From contig SLQN01000547.1 in the NCBI GenBank assembly GCA_007131465.1, forward strand, positions 1 through 5,307: a stretch of DNA of 5,307 nucleotides, given 5' to 3'. This stretch comes from Paracoccaceae bacterium (GTDB lineage: Bacteria; Pseudomonadota; Alphaproteobacteria; Rhodobacterales; Rhodobacteraceae). A program made the translations under genes and the position numbers. Positions 1 to 5,241 of the stretch are shown one piece after another; the first letter of the stretch is position 1, and each line of letters begins with the position of its first letter. Under the pieces are notes generated by a model, which was not told the DNA's origin, ran no database searches, and saw only the letters and a program-made list of their open reading frames with translations.

Positions 1-485
1 AGACCGGTATCGATCAGGGCGCGGAACTGGTGGTTGATGGGCGCGGTTTCAGCCTGCAGGGCTATGAAAACGGGTTTTTTGTCGGCCCGCATTTTTTCGA
101 CAATGTGACCACGGACATGGATATCTACCGGCAGGAAATTTTCGGCCCGGTCCTGTCGATGGTGCGCGCCAAGACCTATGAAGACGCGATCGGCATGGCG
201 ATGGACCATGAATACGGGAATGGCACGGCCATCTTCACCCGCGATGGCGACACAGCGCGCGATTTCGCCAACCGCATCAATATCGGGATGGTGGGGATCA
301 ATGTGCCGATTCCCGTGCCGCTGGCCTATCACACCTTCGGGGGCTGGAAGAAATCCGGCTTTGGCGATCTCAACCAGCACGGGCCGGATGCATTCCGCTT
401 CTACACCCGCACCAAGACCGTGACATCGCGCTGGCCCAGCGGGATCAAGGAAGGCGCGGCCTTCAACTTCAAGGCGATGGACTGA
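1..485 (+). CDS. mmsA: Methylmalonate-semialdehyde dehydrogenase (CoA-acylating), C-terminal part, 5'-truncated by window edge
   Basis: This is the last ~160 codons of an aldehyde dehydrogenase superfamily protein; the reading frame is open from position 3 and ends at TGA 483-485. The enzyme converts methylmalonate semialdehyde, CoA and NAD+ to propionyl-CoA, CO2 and NADH, the last step of distal valine catabolism. Visible motifs are EIFGPVL (E at 135-137, the NAD-ribose contact region of the superfamily), the MmsA-type GINVPIPVP at 294-320, and FGGWKKSGFGD at 336-368. The opening residues (GAELVVDGRG, then LQGYENGFF) also fit MmsA. The family is about 500 residues, so roughly two thirds, including the catalytic cysteine, lie upstream of the window. 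The GTG at 30 is not a start: the homologous sequence continues unbroken before it. The pathway partners follow downstream on the same strand, separated by an opposite-strand AOX gene. A generic aldehyde dehydrogenase is the alternative, but the GINVPIPVP stretch argues against it. Confidence 0.95.
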   Translation, partial: TGIDQGAELVVDGRGFSLQGYENGFFVGPHFFDNVTTDMDIYRQEIFGPVLSMVRAKTYEDAIGMAMDHEYGNGTAIFTRDGDTARDFANRINIGMVGINVPIPVPLAYHTFGGWKKSGFGDLNQHGPDAFRFYTRTKTVTSRWPSGIKEGAAFNFKAMD

Positions 486-491
486 GGCACA

Positions 492-518
492 GCGAGGGGG
501 CCTCTGCGGCCCTCTCGT
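492..518. terminator. GC-rich hairpin between convergent mmsA and AOX genes
   Basis: GAGGGGGCC (494-502) pairs with GGCCCTCTC (508-516) across a TCTGC loop. This gives a 9 bp stem with one G-U pair, which C493-G517 extends. It begins 7 nt after the mmsA stop and lies 57 nt beyond the AOX stop, so it could end transcription from both sides. There is no clear T-run on either side, so it is a structural candidate rather than a textbook intrinsic terminator. Confidence 0.45.
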
Positions 519-574
519 CGCGCTTTGCACCTGATCACACCTGCAAGATATCCGGGCGCGGACGAAAGCAGATG

Positions 575-1219
575 TCAGTCGCGGCGACCCGAAGCGATGT
601 CATCGGCATATTCGTGGTTCTTGTCGCGATGCCCGGCCTCGTCCGCGCGCACGGCGATGATCACCTCGCGCAGTCGCGCATCGGCGGGCAGGTTCCAGTA
701 GTCGATCGCCATTTTCGGGGCGGGCACATTGTCCACCAGCCCGGCATCGACCTGTTCAAGATACTGCGTGTAGCTGATCACCGCCTCTTCCTCGAGATAC
801 CCGACCACGCGATGCGCGGTTTTCGGTGCGAACAGATAGAGCAGGAAATACAGGTTGAAAAACACCCCTTGCCCCAGCAGGATAAGTCCACGTTCCAACA
901 GGCTGGGCTGTGCGATCTTGATAAAGGCCATCAGATGCATCCGCTCGTTCTCGGCTTCGTCCAGAAGTTCCCGGATCCAGCCTTCATCATCGCGGATACG
1001 CCGCAGTGCCCGCAGATGCTGAAGCATTCCGCCCACCATGCCCGGAACCGCCGCCACTGTTTCAAGCACCACTGCGCGATGTCCGTAGCGTTTCGCAAAG
1101 AAGGCATCGGCGAAGACGCGCATCAGCTTGACCAGTCGCAGTGCGACACGGTCGGACAGGTTCGACGGGGCATGATGCCGGGTCAGGGCATCGCGGGCGC
1201 GGTCATCGAAATCAAACAT
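575..1219 (-). CDS. aox: Alternative oxidase (di-iron ubiquinol:oxygen oxidoreductase)
   Basis: This 214-residue protein has the full alternative oxidase signature. The enzyme oxidises ubiquinol and reduces O2 to water without pumping protons, and sits as an interfacial protein in the inner membrane. Motifs in order are [10 protein letters not shown] (E53), EAENERMH (E92, H95), [10 protein letters not shown] (E143 and the conserved Y150) and [12 protein letters not shown] (E194, H197). All six di-iron ligands are therefore present, and spacings E53-E92 (39) and E92-E143 (51) equal those of trypanosome AOX (E123, E162, E213). A hydrophobic segment at about residues 107-131 fits the membrane-facing helix. 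The start MFDFDD is chosen because AAGGAGGG lies just upstream (minus strand, 1224-1231). The frame stays open upstream to an ATG at 1327, but those 36 extra codons look unlike any AOX N-terminus. The gene is convergent with mmsA and divergent from the acyl-CoA dehydrogenase operon, so it is transcribed alone here. GC content and codon use do not stand out from neighbours. Confidence 0.93.
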   Translation of the reverse strand: MFDFDDRARDALTRHHAPSNLSDRVALRLVKLMRVFADAFFAKRYGHRAVVLETVAAVPGMVGGMLQHLRALRRIRDDEGWIRELLDEAENERMHLMAFIKIAQPSLLERGLILLGQGVFFNLYFLLYLFAPKTAHRVVGYLEEEAVISYTQYLEQVDAGLVDNVPAPKMAIDYWNLPADARLREVIIAVRADEAGHRDKNHEYADDIASGRRD

Positions 1220-1223
1220 TTCA

Positions 1224-1231
1224 CCCTCCTT
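1224..1231 (-). promoter_or_regulatory. Shine-Dalgarno that fixes the AOX start
   Basis: On the minus strand AAGGAGGG is followed four bases later by the ATG at 1219-1217. It is close to a perfect anti-16S match and decides in favour of the internal start over the upstream in-frame ATG at 1327. Confidence 0.85.
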
Positions 1232-1295
1232 GAGCATGTGGACCAGATGTGGCGCGGCAAGCTGCAGGCGCAAGGGGATGCGGCAACTGGTCCCG

Positions 1296-1308
1296 ACCCG
1301 GCACGGGT
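1296..1308. promoter_or_regulatory. Inverted repeat in the divergent AOX / acyl-CoA dehydrogenase spacer (possible operator)
   Basis: ACCCG-GCA-CGGGT is a perfect 5-3-5 dyad, 77 nt upstream of the AOX start and 61 nt upstream of the acyl-CoA dehydrogenase start. The position suits an operator acting on one or both divergent promoters. A 5 bp arm in GC-rich DNA can arise by chance, and no named regulator is assigned. Confidence 0.25.
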
Positions 1309-1309
1309 T

Positions 1310-1331
1310 GCAAAAATGCTGAAACATTTGC
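1310..1331. promoter_or_regulatory. GCAAA-N12-TTTGC dyad in the divergent spacer (possible operator)
   Basis: GCAAA (1310-1314) and TTTGC (1327-1331) form a perfect dyad over 22 bp in the most AT-rich part of the spacer, where promoters for the valine operon or for AOX would be expected. The left half in context reads GTTGCAAA, close to the TTTGCAAA element known from short-chain acyl-CoA regulators of the RamB/ScfR/PccR type in Rhodobacterales. The right half fits that element poorly, so the link is only a suggestion. No convincing -35/-10 pair was found for either gene. Confidence 0.3.
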
Positions 1332-1368
1332 GCCGTAGCGAGGAGTCGCGGCGAAACAGGAGGAACGT

Positions 1369-2511
1369 ATGGAGTTTGCGTTGAGCGAGGAATCGCAGGC
1401 GATTTTCGACATGGCGCAGGCGTTCGGACAGGACCATATCGCGCCCCATGCCCGCGTCTGGGAAGCGCAAGGTTCGATCCCGAAAGAGCTTTGGGGGAAG
1501 TTTGCGGAACTGGGCTTTGGCGGGCTTTATGTGCGCGAAGCCTCGGGTGGGGCGGGACTGTCGCGGCTGGATGCCACGCTGATCTTTGAGGCCCTGTCGC
1601 AGTCCTGCCCGTCAGTCGCGGCCTTTTTGTCGATCCACAACATGTGCGCGGCGATGATCGACAGTTACGGGTCGGAGGCGATGCGGGCCGAGTTGCTGCC
1701 GAAGGTCGTGGGTCTGGAATGTTTCATGTCCTACTGCCTGACCGAACCCGGATCAGGGTCGGATGCGGCGGCGTTGAAGACGCGCGCGCTGCGTGACAAT
1801 GACGGCTATGTGCTGAACGGAACCAAGGCCTTCATCTCGGGCGGCGGCTATTCGGATGGGTATATCGTCATGGCGCGCACGGGCGAGGACGGGCCAAAGG
1901 GCATTTCAGCGCTTGTGGTGATGGACGGGGCACCGGGGCTGAGTTTCGGGGGGCTTGAGGACAAGATGGGCTGGCGGTCGCAACCCACGCGGCAGGTCCA
2001 GCTCGACGACTGCCATGTGAACGCCAGCGCGCTTTTGGGCGAGGAAGGCATGGGCTTTCGCTATGCGATGGCGGGGCTGGATGGCGGGCGACTGAATATC
2101 GCCGCGTGCAGCCTTGGCGGCGCGCAGGCCGCGCTTGATGCGACGCTGCGGTATATGGCCGAGCGGCGCGCCTTCGGGCAGACTCTCGACCAGTTTCAGG
2201 GGCTGCAATTCCGGCTGGCGGATATGGAGATCGAGTTGCAGGCCGCGCGCGTCTTTTTGCGTCAGGCTGCGTGGAAGCTGGATCAGGGCGCGCCCGATGC
2301 GACGAAATTCTGCGCCATGGCCAAGAAATTCGTCACCGAGGCCGGCAGCCGTGTCGCCGACCAGTGCCTGCAACTGCATGGCGGTTATGGCTATCTGGCC
2401 GATTACGGTGTGGAAAAACTGGTACGCGACCTGCGGGTGCATCAGATCCTGGAAGGCACGAACGAGATCATGCGCCTGATCGTGGCCCGGCAGATGCTGG
2501 CGGCGCGCTGA
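1369..2511 (+). CDS. Acyl-CoA dehydrogenase, probably isobutyryl-CoA dehydrogenase
   Basis: This complete 380-residue acyl-CoA dehydrogenase has the usual family length. Such FAD enzymes introduce an alpha,beta double bond into acyl-CoA and pass electrons to ETF and on to ubiquinone. Visible features are an N-terminal helical domain (about 1-117), the FAD/substrate motif [17 protein letters not shown] (122-138), a beta domain with [11 protein letters not shown] (149-159), RRAFGQ (266-271), and the C-terminal signature QLHGGYGY (335-342). E362 in [10 protein letters not shown] is the expected catalytic base. An AGGAGGA at 1358-1364 precedes the ATG by 4 nt. Its stop overlaps the next gene's start (TGATG). 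Substrate is inferred from context: cotranscription with a 3-hydroxyisobutyryl-CoA hydrolase and mmsB points to isobutyryl-CoA -> methacrylyl-CoA, as for ACAD8. A 2-methylbutyryl- or other short-chain enzyme cannot be excluded from the sequence alone. Confidence 0.92.
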   Translation: MEFALSEESQAIFDMAQAFGQDHIAPHARVWEAQGSIPKELWGKFAELGFGGLYVREASGGAGLSRLDATLIFEALSQSCPSVAAFLSIHNMCAAMIDSYGSEAMRAELLPKVVGLECFMSYCLTEPGSGSDAAALKTRALRDNDGYVLNGTKAFISGGGYSDGYIVMARTGEDGPKGISALVVMDGAPGLSFGGLEDKMGWRSQPTRQVQLDDCHVNASALLGEEGMGFRYAMAGLDGGRLNIAACSLGGAQAALDATLRYMAERRAFGQTLDQFQGLQFRLADMEIELQAARVFLRQAAWKLDQGAPDATKFCAMAKKFVTEAGSRVADQCLQLHGGYGYLADYGVEKLVRDLRVHQILEGTNEIMRLIVARQMLAAR

Positions 2512-3560
2512 TGGCCGATATCCATATCCGCATCGAGGGCCGCGCCGGGCGGATCACGCTGACGCGCGCACAGGCGCTGAATGCACTAAGCTACGAGATG
2601 TGCCGCGCAATTGACGCGGCCTTGCGCGGCTGGGCCGATGACCCCTCGGTGGCGCTGGTGGTCCTTGATGCCGACGGCGAAAAGGCGTTTTGCGCAGGCG
2701 GCGACATCGCCGAGATGTATGCCACGGGCCGTGCGGGCGATTTCGGCTATGGCCGCCGGTTCTGGGCCGATGAATACCGCATGAATGCGCGACTTGCCGA
2801 ATATGGCAAACCTGTCGTCAGCTTCCTGCAGGGCTTCGTGATGGGTGGCGGTGTCGGAGTTGGTTGTCACGCCAGCCACCGCGTGGTCTGCGAGACGACC
2901 CGGATCGCGATGCCCGAATGCGCGATCGGGCTTGTGCCCGACGTGGGCGGCAGCCATCTGCTGGCGCGCGCGCCGGGTGCCCTCGGGGCTTATCTGGGCC
3001 TGACCGGGGCACGGATGGGCCCGGGCGATGCGCTGCACGCAGGCTTTGCGGATATGTTTGTGCCACAGGCAGAGTGGGAGCGGGTGAAACAGGCGCTGAT
3101 CCTGTCTGGCGATGTGGGCGTGCTGACGCCTTCGCCTCCGCCCGAAGCGGCGCTTGCCGCGCAATCTGACCTGATCGACAGGGTCTTTGCGCTGCCGGAC
3201 CTTCAGACCATTGCCACAGCGTTGGAGGCCACACCCGGAGACTTCGCCGCCGAGGCCCTGAAAGCGCTGCACCGGAACGCGCCGCTCTCGTTGGCCTGCG
3301 CGCAGGCGATGCGGCGCAATCTCGGGCCCGACAGCACCTTGCGCGCGGCGCTGGCGCAGGAATATCGCTTCACCTGGCGCGCGATGGAGCATGGGGATTT
3401 CCTTGAAGGCATCCGCGCCGCGATCATCGACAAGGATCGCCGCCCGCGCTGGCAGCATGCCAGCCTTTCCGACGTTACGGGCGCAGAGGTGGACCATATG
3501 CTGGCCCCATTGGGCCGCGATGAACTGGAATTTCACGAAATCGAGGAGGGGCGGACATGA
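2511..3560 (+). CDS. 3-hydroxyisobutyryl-CoA hydrolase (crotonase superfamily, HIBCH type)
   Basis: This 349-residue crotonase-fold protein hydrolyses 3-hydroxyisobutyryl-CoA to free 3-hydroxyisobutyrate and CoA, the step before MmsB. It has FCAGGDI (60-66) and GFVMGGGVGVG (108-118), which form the CoA and oxyanion-hole region. MPECAIGLVPDVGG (134-147) carries the expected catalytic pair E136 and D144. The long C-terminal extension, to 349 rather than the ~260 residues of simple enoyl-CoA hydratases, and the PDVGG motif identify the HIBCH branch. The start ATG at 2511 overlaps the preceding TGA by one base and has no strong Shine-Dalgarno, so it is probably translated by coupling. The frame is open for 80 further codons upstream, but that stretch is out-of-frame acyl-CoA dehydrogenase sequence. 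Family databases often label such proteins simply enoyl-CoA hydratase/isomerase. Confidence 0.92.
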   Translation: MADIHIRIEGRAGRITLTRAQALNALSYEMCRAIDAALRGWADDPSVALVVLDADGEKAFCAGGDIAEMYATGRAGDFGYGRRFWADEYRMNARLAEYGKPVVSFLQGFVMGGGVGVGCHASHRVVCETTRIAMPECAIGLVPDVGGSHLLARAPGALGAYLGLTGARMGPGDALHAGFADMFVPQAEWERVKQALILSGDVGVLTPSPPPEAALAAQSDLIDRVFALPDLQTIATALEATPGDFAAEALKALHRNAPLSLACAQAMRRNLGPDSTLRAALAQEYRFTWRAMEHGDFLEGIRAAIIDKDRRPRWQHASLSDVTGAEVDHMLAPLGRDELEFHEIEEGRT

Positions 3561-4432
3561 AGATCGGCTTTGTCGGATTGGGGAATATGGGTGGGCCGAT
3601 GGCAGCCAATCTGGCGGCGGCCGGGCATGAGGTTGTGGGTTTCGACCCGGCAGCCCCCTGCCCCGCAGACGTGACTCCCTCCGCAACTGCGGCAGAAGCC
3701 GCAAGCAGTGCGGATGTTGTGATCACCATGCTGCCCAATGGCGCGATCCTGCGCGATGTCGCGGCGCAGGTGATCTCTGCGATGCGGCCCGGTGCAGTGC
3801 TGTGCGATTGCTCGACTGTGGATGTCGCCTCGGCCCGCGCGGTTGCGGCGGCGGCGCAGACCGCCGGTCTGGGGGCTGTTGACGCCCCTGTCTCGGGCGG
3901 GGTCGGGGGCGCTGTCGCAGGCACGCTGACCTTCATGGCAGGCGGATCAGAGGCTTCCTTTGCCGTGGTGCTGCCGTTGTTCGAGATCATGGGGGCAAAG
4001 GCCGTTCATTGCGGGGCGGCCGGGGCCGGACAGGCCGCGAAAATCTGCAACAACATGATTCTCGGGGTGACAATGGCCGTCACCTGCGAGGCGTTCGCGC
4101 TGGCCGACAAGCTGGGGCTGGACCGCGCACGGATGTTCGATGTCGTCTCAACCTCCTCCGGGCAAAGCTGGAGCATGAATACCTATTGCCCTGCCCCCGG
4201 CATCGGCCCGACAAGCCCGGCGGATAATGACTACAAGCCCGGCTTCGCGGCGGAACTCATGCTCAAGGACCTGCGCCTGTCGCAGGAAGCCGCGCAGTCC
4301 GTGGATGCCGATACGCCCCTCGGCCAGCAGGCAACCGCCCTCTATGCACAGTTTGTGGAGCATGAGGATGGCAAGGGGCGCGACTTTTCGGCGCTGCTGC
4401 CCCGATTCACTGCGCGGCGTCGCAGTGCCTGA
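3557..4432 (+). CDS. mmsB: 3-hydroxyisobutyrate dehydrogenase
   Basis: This complete 291-residue beta-hydroxyacid dehydrogenase oxidises 3-hydroxyisobutyrate to methylmalonate semialdehyde, the substrate of MmsA. The N-terminal Rossmann fold opens with IGFVGLGNMGGPM (GLGNMG at 7-12). D30 ends the second strand, which favours NAD+ over NADP+. The substrate motif DAPVSGGVGGAVAGTLTFMAG spans 109-129. The catalytic region GAGQAAKICNNM has K162 and N165/N166, and a further family-type lysine is K237 in MLKDL. Its ATG overlaps the hydrolase stop (ATGA), preceded by GAGGAGGGG at 3543-3551, so it is the third cistron of the operon. Downstream no classical terminator follows directly; a small hairpin (GCCTG/CAGGC, 4427-4441) spans the stop codon. 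Related hydroxyacid dehydrogenases (tartronate semialdehyde reductase, for example) share the fold, but operon context settles the assignment. Confidence 0.95.
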   Translation: MKIGFVGLGNMGGPMAANLAAAGHEVVGFDPAAPCPADVTPSATAAEAASSADVVITMLPNGAILRDVAAQVISAMRPGAVLCDCSTVDVASARAVAAAAQTAGLGAVDAPVSGGVGGAVAGTLTFMAGGSEASFAVVLPLFEIMGAKAVHCGAAGAGQAAKICNNMILGVTMAVTCEAFALADKLGLDRARMFDVVSTSSGQSWSMNTYCPAPGIGPTSPADNDYKPGFAAELMLKDLRLSQEAAQSVDADTPLGQQATALYAQFVEHEDGKGRDFSALLPRFTARRRSA

Positions 4433-4505
4433 CGGACAGGCTGCTGCATCGAGGCAGGGGCGCGGGCCAGGTTCGGACTTGTGTCGATGCCCATGCCGAG
4501 ACATT

Positions 4506-4518
4506 GTTGCATTGCAAC
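4506..4518. repeat. Perfect 13-nt palindrome GTTGCA-T-TGCAAC
   Basis: The two 6 bp arms are exact reverse complements around a single T, 74 nt after the mmsB stop. This symmetry and AT-rich centre resemble a dimeric repressor site, and a TAGCAT -10-like hexamer follows at 4521-4526 without a good -35. It could control a transcript starting in the spacer. No regulator is assigned. Confidence 0.4.
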
Positions 4519-4768
4519 TTTAGCATGTGTCAACGAGGGGGAGTAACTCGGTGCTGGGAAAGACTGTGGGCGGACTGGAACGGATCGCGCAAAGCGTAAT
4601 CGGGCTGGTCCTTATCGCAGGTCGTTCCTGACTGCCGATGACAGCTTGCGCTGGCTTTGCGTGATCGGGATCATGCGCCTGGCAAGAGGGCTGTTTCAGA
4701 CCTGCCCGCGTTACGATCGGTTCGGCATGAACACTTGCCTGGTGCGCAAGGGCTGATACCTGAACTGC

Positions 4769-4799
4769 AAAGCGGCACCTTGCAGGACGCTTTTTTCTT
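4769..4799 (+). terminator. Probable intrinsic terminator upstream of tRNA-Gln
   Basis: AAAGCG (4769-4774) pairs with CGCTTT (4788-4793), with an inner CCT/AGG pair (4778-4780 with 4784-4786). The 3' arm runs into a stretch of six T (4791-4796) followed by CTT. This is the only T-rich hairpin on the + strand after mmsB, so it may end the valine operon or an unrecognised short transcript in the spacer, and it insulates the tRNA promoter. Confidence 0.5.
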
Positions 4800-4822
4800 G
4801 AGGAGTTCTGTCCAGATAGGGC

Positions 4823-4851
4823 TTGCGGCCCTGCCTGTGCTTGGATAAATA
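4823..4851 (+). promoter_or_regulatory. Probable promoter of tRNA-Gln
   Basis: A TTGCGG (4823-4828) resembles a -35 element and is followed by the AT-rich GGATAAATA (4843-4851) in an otherwise GC-rich stretch. Depending on -10 register the spacer is 15-17 nt. The expected start is around 4856-4858, a few bases before the mature tRNA 5' end at 4864, as is common for single tRNA genes. Confidence 0.45.
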
Positions 4852-4863
4852 CCGCGACACGGT

Positions 4864-4938
4864 TGGGGTGTAGCCAAGTGGTAAGGCATCGGTTTTTGGT
4901 ACCGTGTATCGTAGGTTCGAATCCTACCACCCCAGCCA
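4864..4938 (+). tRNA. tRNA-Gln (anticodon UUG), CCA encoded
   Basis: A full cloverleaf can be drawn. The acceptor TGGGGTG (4864-4870) pairs with CACCCCA (4928-4934), followed by discriminator G and encoded CCA (4936-4938). The D arm is GCC/GGC (4873-4875 with 4885-4887). The anticodon stem is CGGT/ACCG with loop TTTTGGT (4894-4900), placing anticodon TTG at 4896-4898. The T arm is GTAGG/CCTAC with TTCGAAT loop (4911-4927). The variable loop is 5 nt. The anticodon reads CAA and, by wobble, CAG glutamine codons. The weak U-G-type start (U1-A72) is characteristic of tRNA-Gln. The outermost anticodon-stem pair (27-43) is T-T and does not pair. In many alphaproteobacteria this tRNA is aminoacylated through Glu-tRNA-Gln and GatCAB. 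Confidence 0.97.
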
Positions 4939-4969
4939 TTACGTATTATTTCGAAAAAACAATAGGTTG

Positions 4970-5119
4970 CCTGATCACTAATCAGGCCATGTGTAGCAGT
5001 CGAGTGGATGCTCCACATGGGTCTTTGGGCATTTTTCGACTCGACAGCCGACCACGAAACGATAGAGGCAGGCACTTTGGAGGTGCCCGCCACGTCTGAG
5101 TCGACCGCAGGTGATCAGG
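4970..5119. ncRNA. Candidate structured RNA (nested helices), strand unknown
   Basis: Four helices can coexist. P1 joins CCTGATCAC (4970-4978) to GTGATCAGG (5111-5119), 9 bp perfect. P2 is CCATGTG/CACATGG (4987-4993 with 5014-5020). P3 is TCGACTC/GAGTCGA (5036-5042 with 5098-5104). P4 is GGCAGGCAC/GTGCCCGCC (5067-5075 with 5083-5091), eight of nine pairs. P1 would enclose P2 and P3 as a three-way junction, and P3 would enclose P4. Competing hairpins at 4969-4987 and 4999-5045 use the same strands. It does not match 6S, SRP, tmRNA or RNase P RNA by the motifs I know. Seven-bp matches also arise by chance in a region this size, so only the 9 bp closing helix and the nesting carry weight. Confidence 0.25.
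5067..5091. repeat. Hairpin, 9-nt arms with one mismatch
   Basis: GGCAGGCAC (5067-5075) and GTGCCCGCC (5083-5091) are reverse complements except for one A/C mismatch, around the 7-nt loop TTTGGAG. It is the strongest local stem in the tRNA-distal spacer. No T-run follows on either strand, so a terminator role is not supported. Confidence 0.5.
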
Positions 5120-5204
5120 TCAGTTGGCTGGCCAGCCTTTACGCGCCACTTCGACGAACACTGCTTCCAACGCATTCTCGCTCTTGGACGCTGTCTTTGC
5201 ACTT

Positions 5205-5241
5205 GGAAAAGGCTGACTTCGCCTCCGGGCGCGCCTCAGCC
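5205..5241 (-). terminator. Intrinsic terminator overlapping the stop codon of the right-edge minus-strand gene
   Basis: On the minus strand GGCTGA (5241-5236) pairs with TCAGCC (5216-5211), with an inner CGCC-CGGA-GGCG hairpin, and is followed at once by TTTTCC (5210-5205). This is a good stem with a T tract in the minus-strand direction only. The TGA of the 5' arm is also the stop codon of the adjacent reading frame, so the coding end and terminator share bases, and each supports the other. Confidence 0.65.

Larger units (their letters stand above)
4433..4863. other. Intergenic spacer between mmsB and tRNA-Gln, no convincing gene
   Basis: No frame on either strand shows a recognisable protein. 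It contains a perfect palindrome at 4506-4518, a 26-codon GTG frame at 4551-4631 preceded by a GA-rich Shine-Dalgarno-like stretch (4535-4543), a near-perfect hairpin at 4659-4676 (GCGTGATC/GATCATGC), a further CTTGC/GCAAG pair flanking that hairpin (4645-4649 with 4682-4686), a terminator-like hairpin at 4769-4799 and the tRNA promoter near 4823-4850. A terminator this far (over 330 nt) from mmsB with no gene before it leaves room for a small RNA. Confidence 0.7.
4939..5204. other. Non-coding region rich in inverted repeats after tRNA-Gln
   Basis: I see no credible gene in this stretch; the open frames lack any recognisable motif and two of them run antisense through the tRNA. It starts AT-rich (4939-4964, including AAAAAA at 4954-4959), then holds a dense set of dyads: GCCTGAT/ATCAGGC (4969-4975, 4981-4987), CCATGTG/CACATGG (4987-4993, 5014-5020), GTGGA/TCCAC (5004-5008, 5012-5016), GTCGAGT/ACTCGAC (4999-5005, 5039-5045), TCGACTC/GAGTCGA (5036-5042, 5098-5104), CCTGATCAC/GTGATCAGG (4970-4978, 5111-5119) and GGCTGGCCAGCC (5126-5137). 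No clean terminator for the tRNA on the + strand is visible. Confidence 0.6.

Noticed and set aside
572..1384. 270-codon + strand frame opposite the AOX gene
   Set aside because: It is the antisense shadow of AOX, is rich in His/Gln/Cys, and has no family motif; the minus strand carries all AOX motifs and a strong Shine-Dalgarno.
2271..2510. 80-codon upstream extension of the hydrolase frame
   Set aside because: It lies inside the acyl-CoA dehydrogenase in another frame. The family N-terminus begins at 2511, where the stop/start overlap TGATG is found.
2586..3704. 372-codon minus-strand frame opposite the hydrolase gene
   Set aside because: It is a shadow frame in high-GC DNA. The + strand encodes a complete crotonase with catalytic residues and overlapping operon starts.
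4969..4987. GCCTGAT-CACTA-ATCAGGC as the tRNA terminator
   Set aside because: The hairpin is perfect, but on the + strand no T-run follows it. On the minus strand a T-rich stretch (4954-4959) comes about 9 nt later, which is too far for a good intrinsic terminator, and no minus gene ends here.
4520..5093. Minus-strand frames antisense to tRNA-Gln containing GVVGFEPTIHGTKNR and GWGGRIRTYDTRYQK
   Set aside because: These peptide strings are the well-known false translations of the reverse strand of tRNA genes and occur as spurious database proteins. The rest of both frames has no recognisable content.
5126..5137. Palindrome GGCTGGCCAGCC followed by TTT as a terminator
   Set aside because: It is self-complementary without a loop, so only a 4 bp stem can form as a hairpin, and the T tract is only three bases.
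4911..5236. tRNA-Gln 3' end as an integration site (attL/attR) for a genomic island
   Set aside because: No second copy of the tRNA 3' segment and no integrase are visible in the window. Only sequence beyond 5307 could show this.
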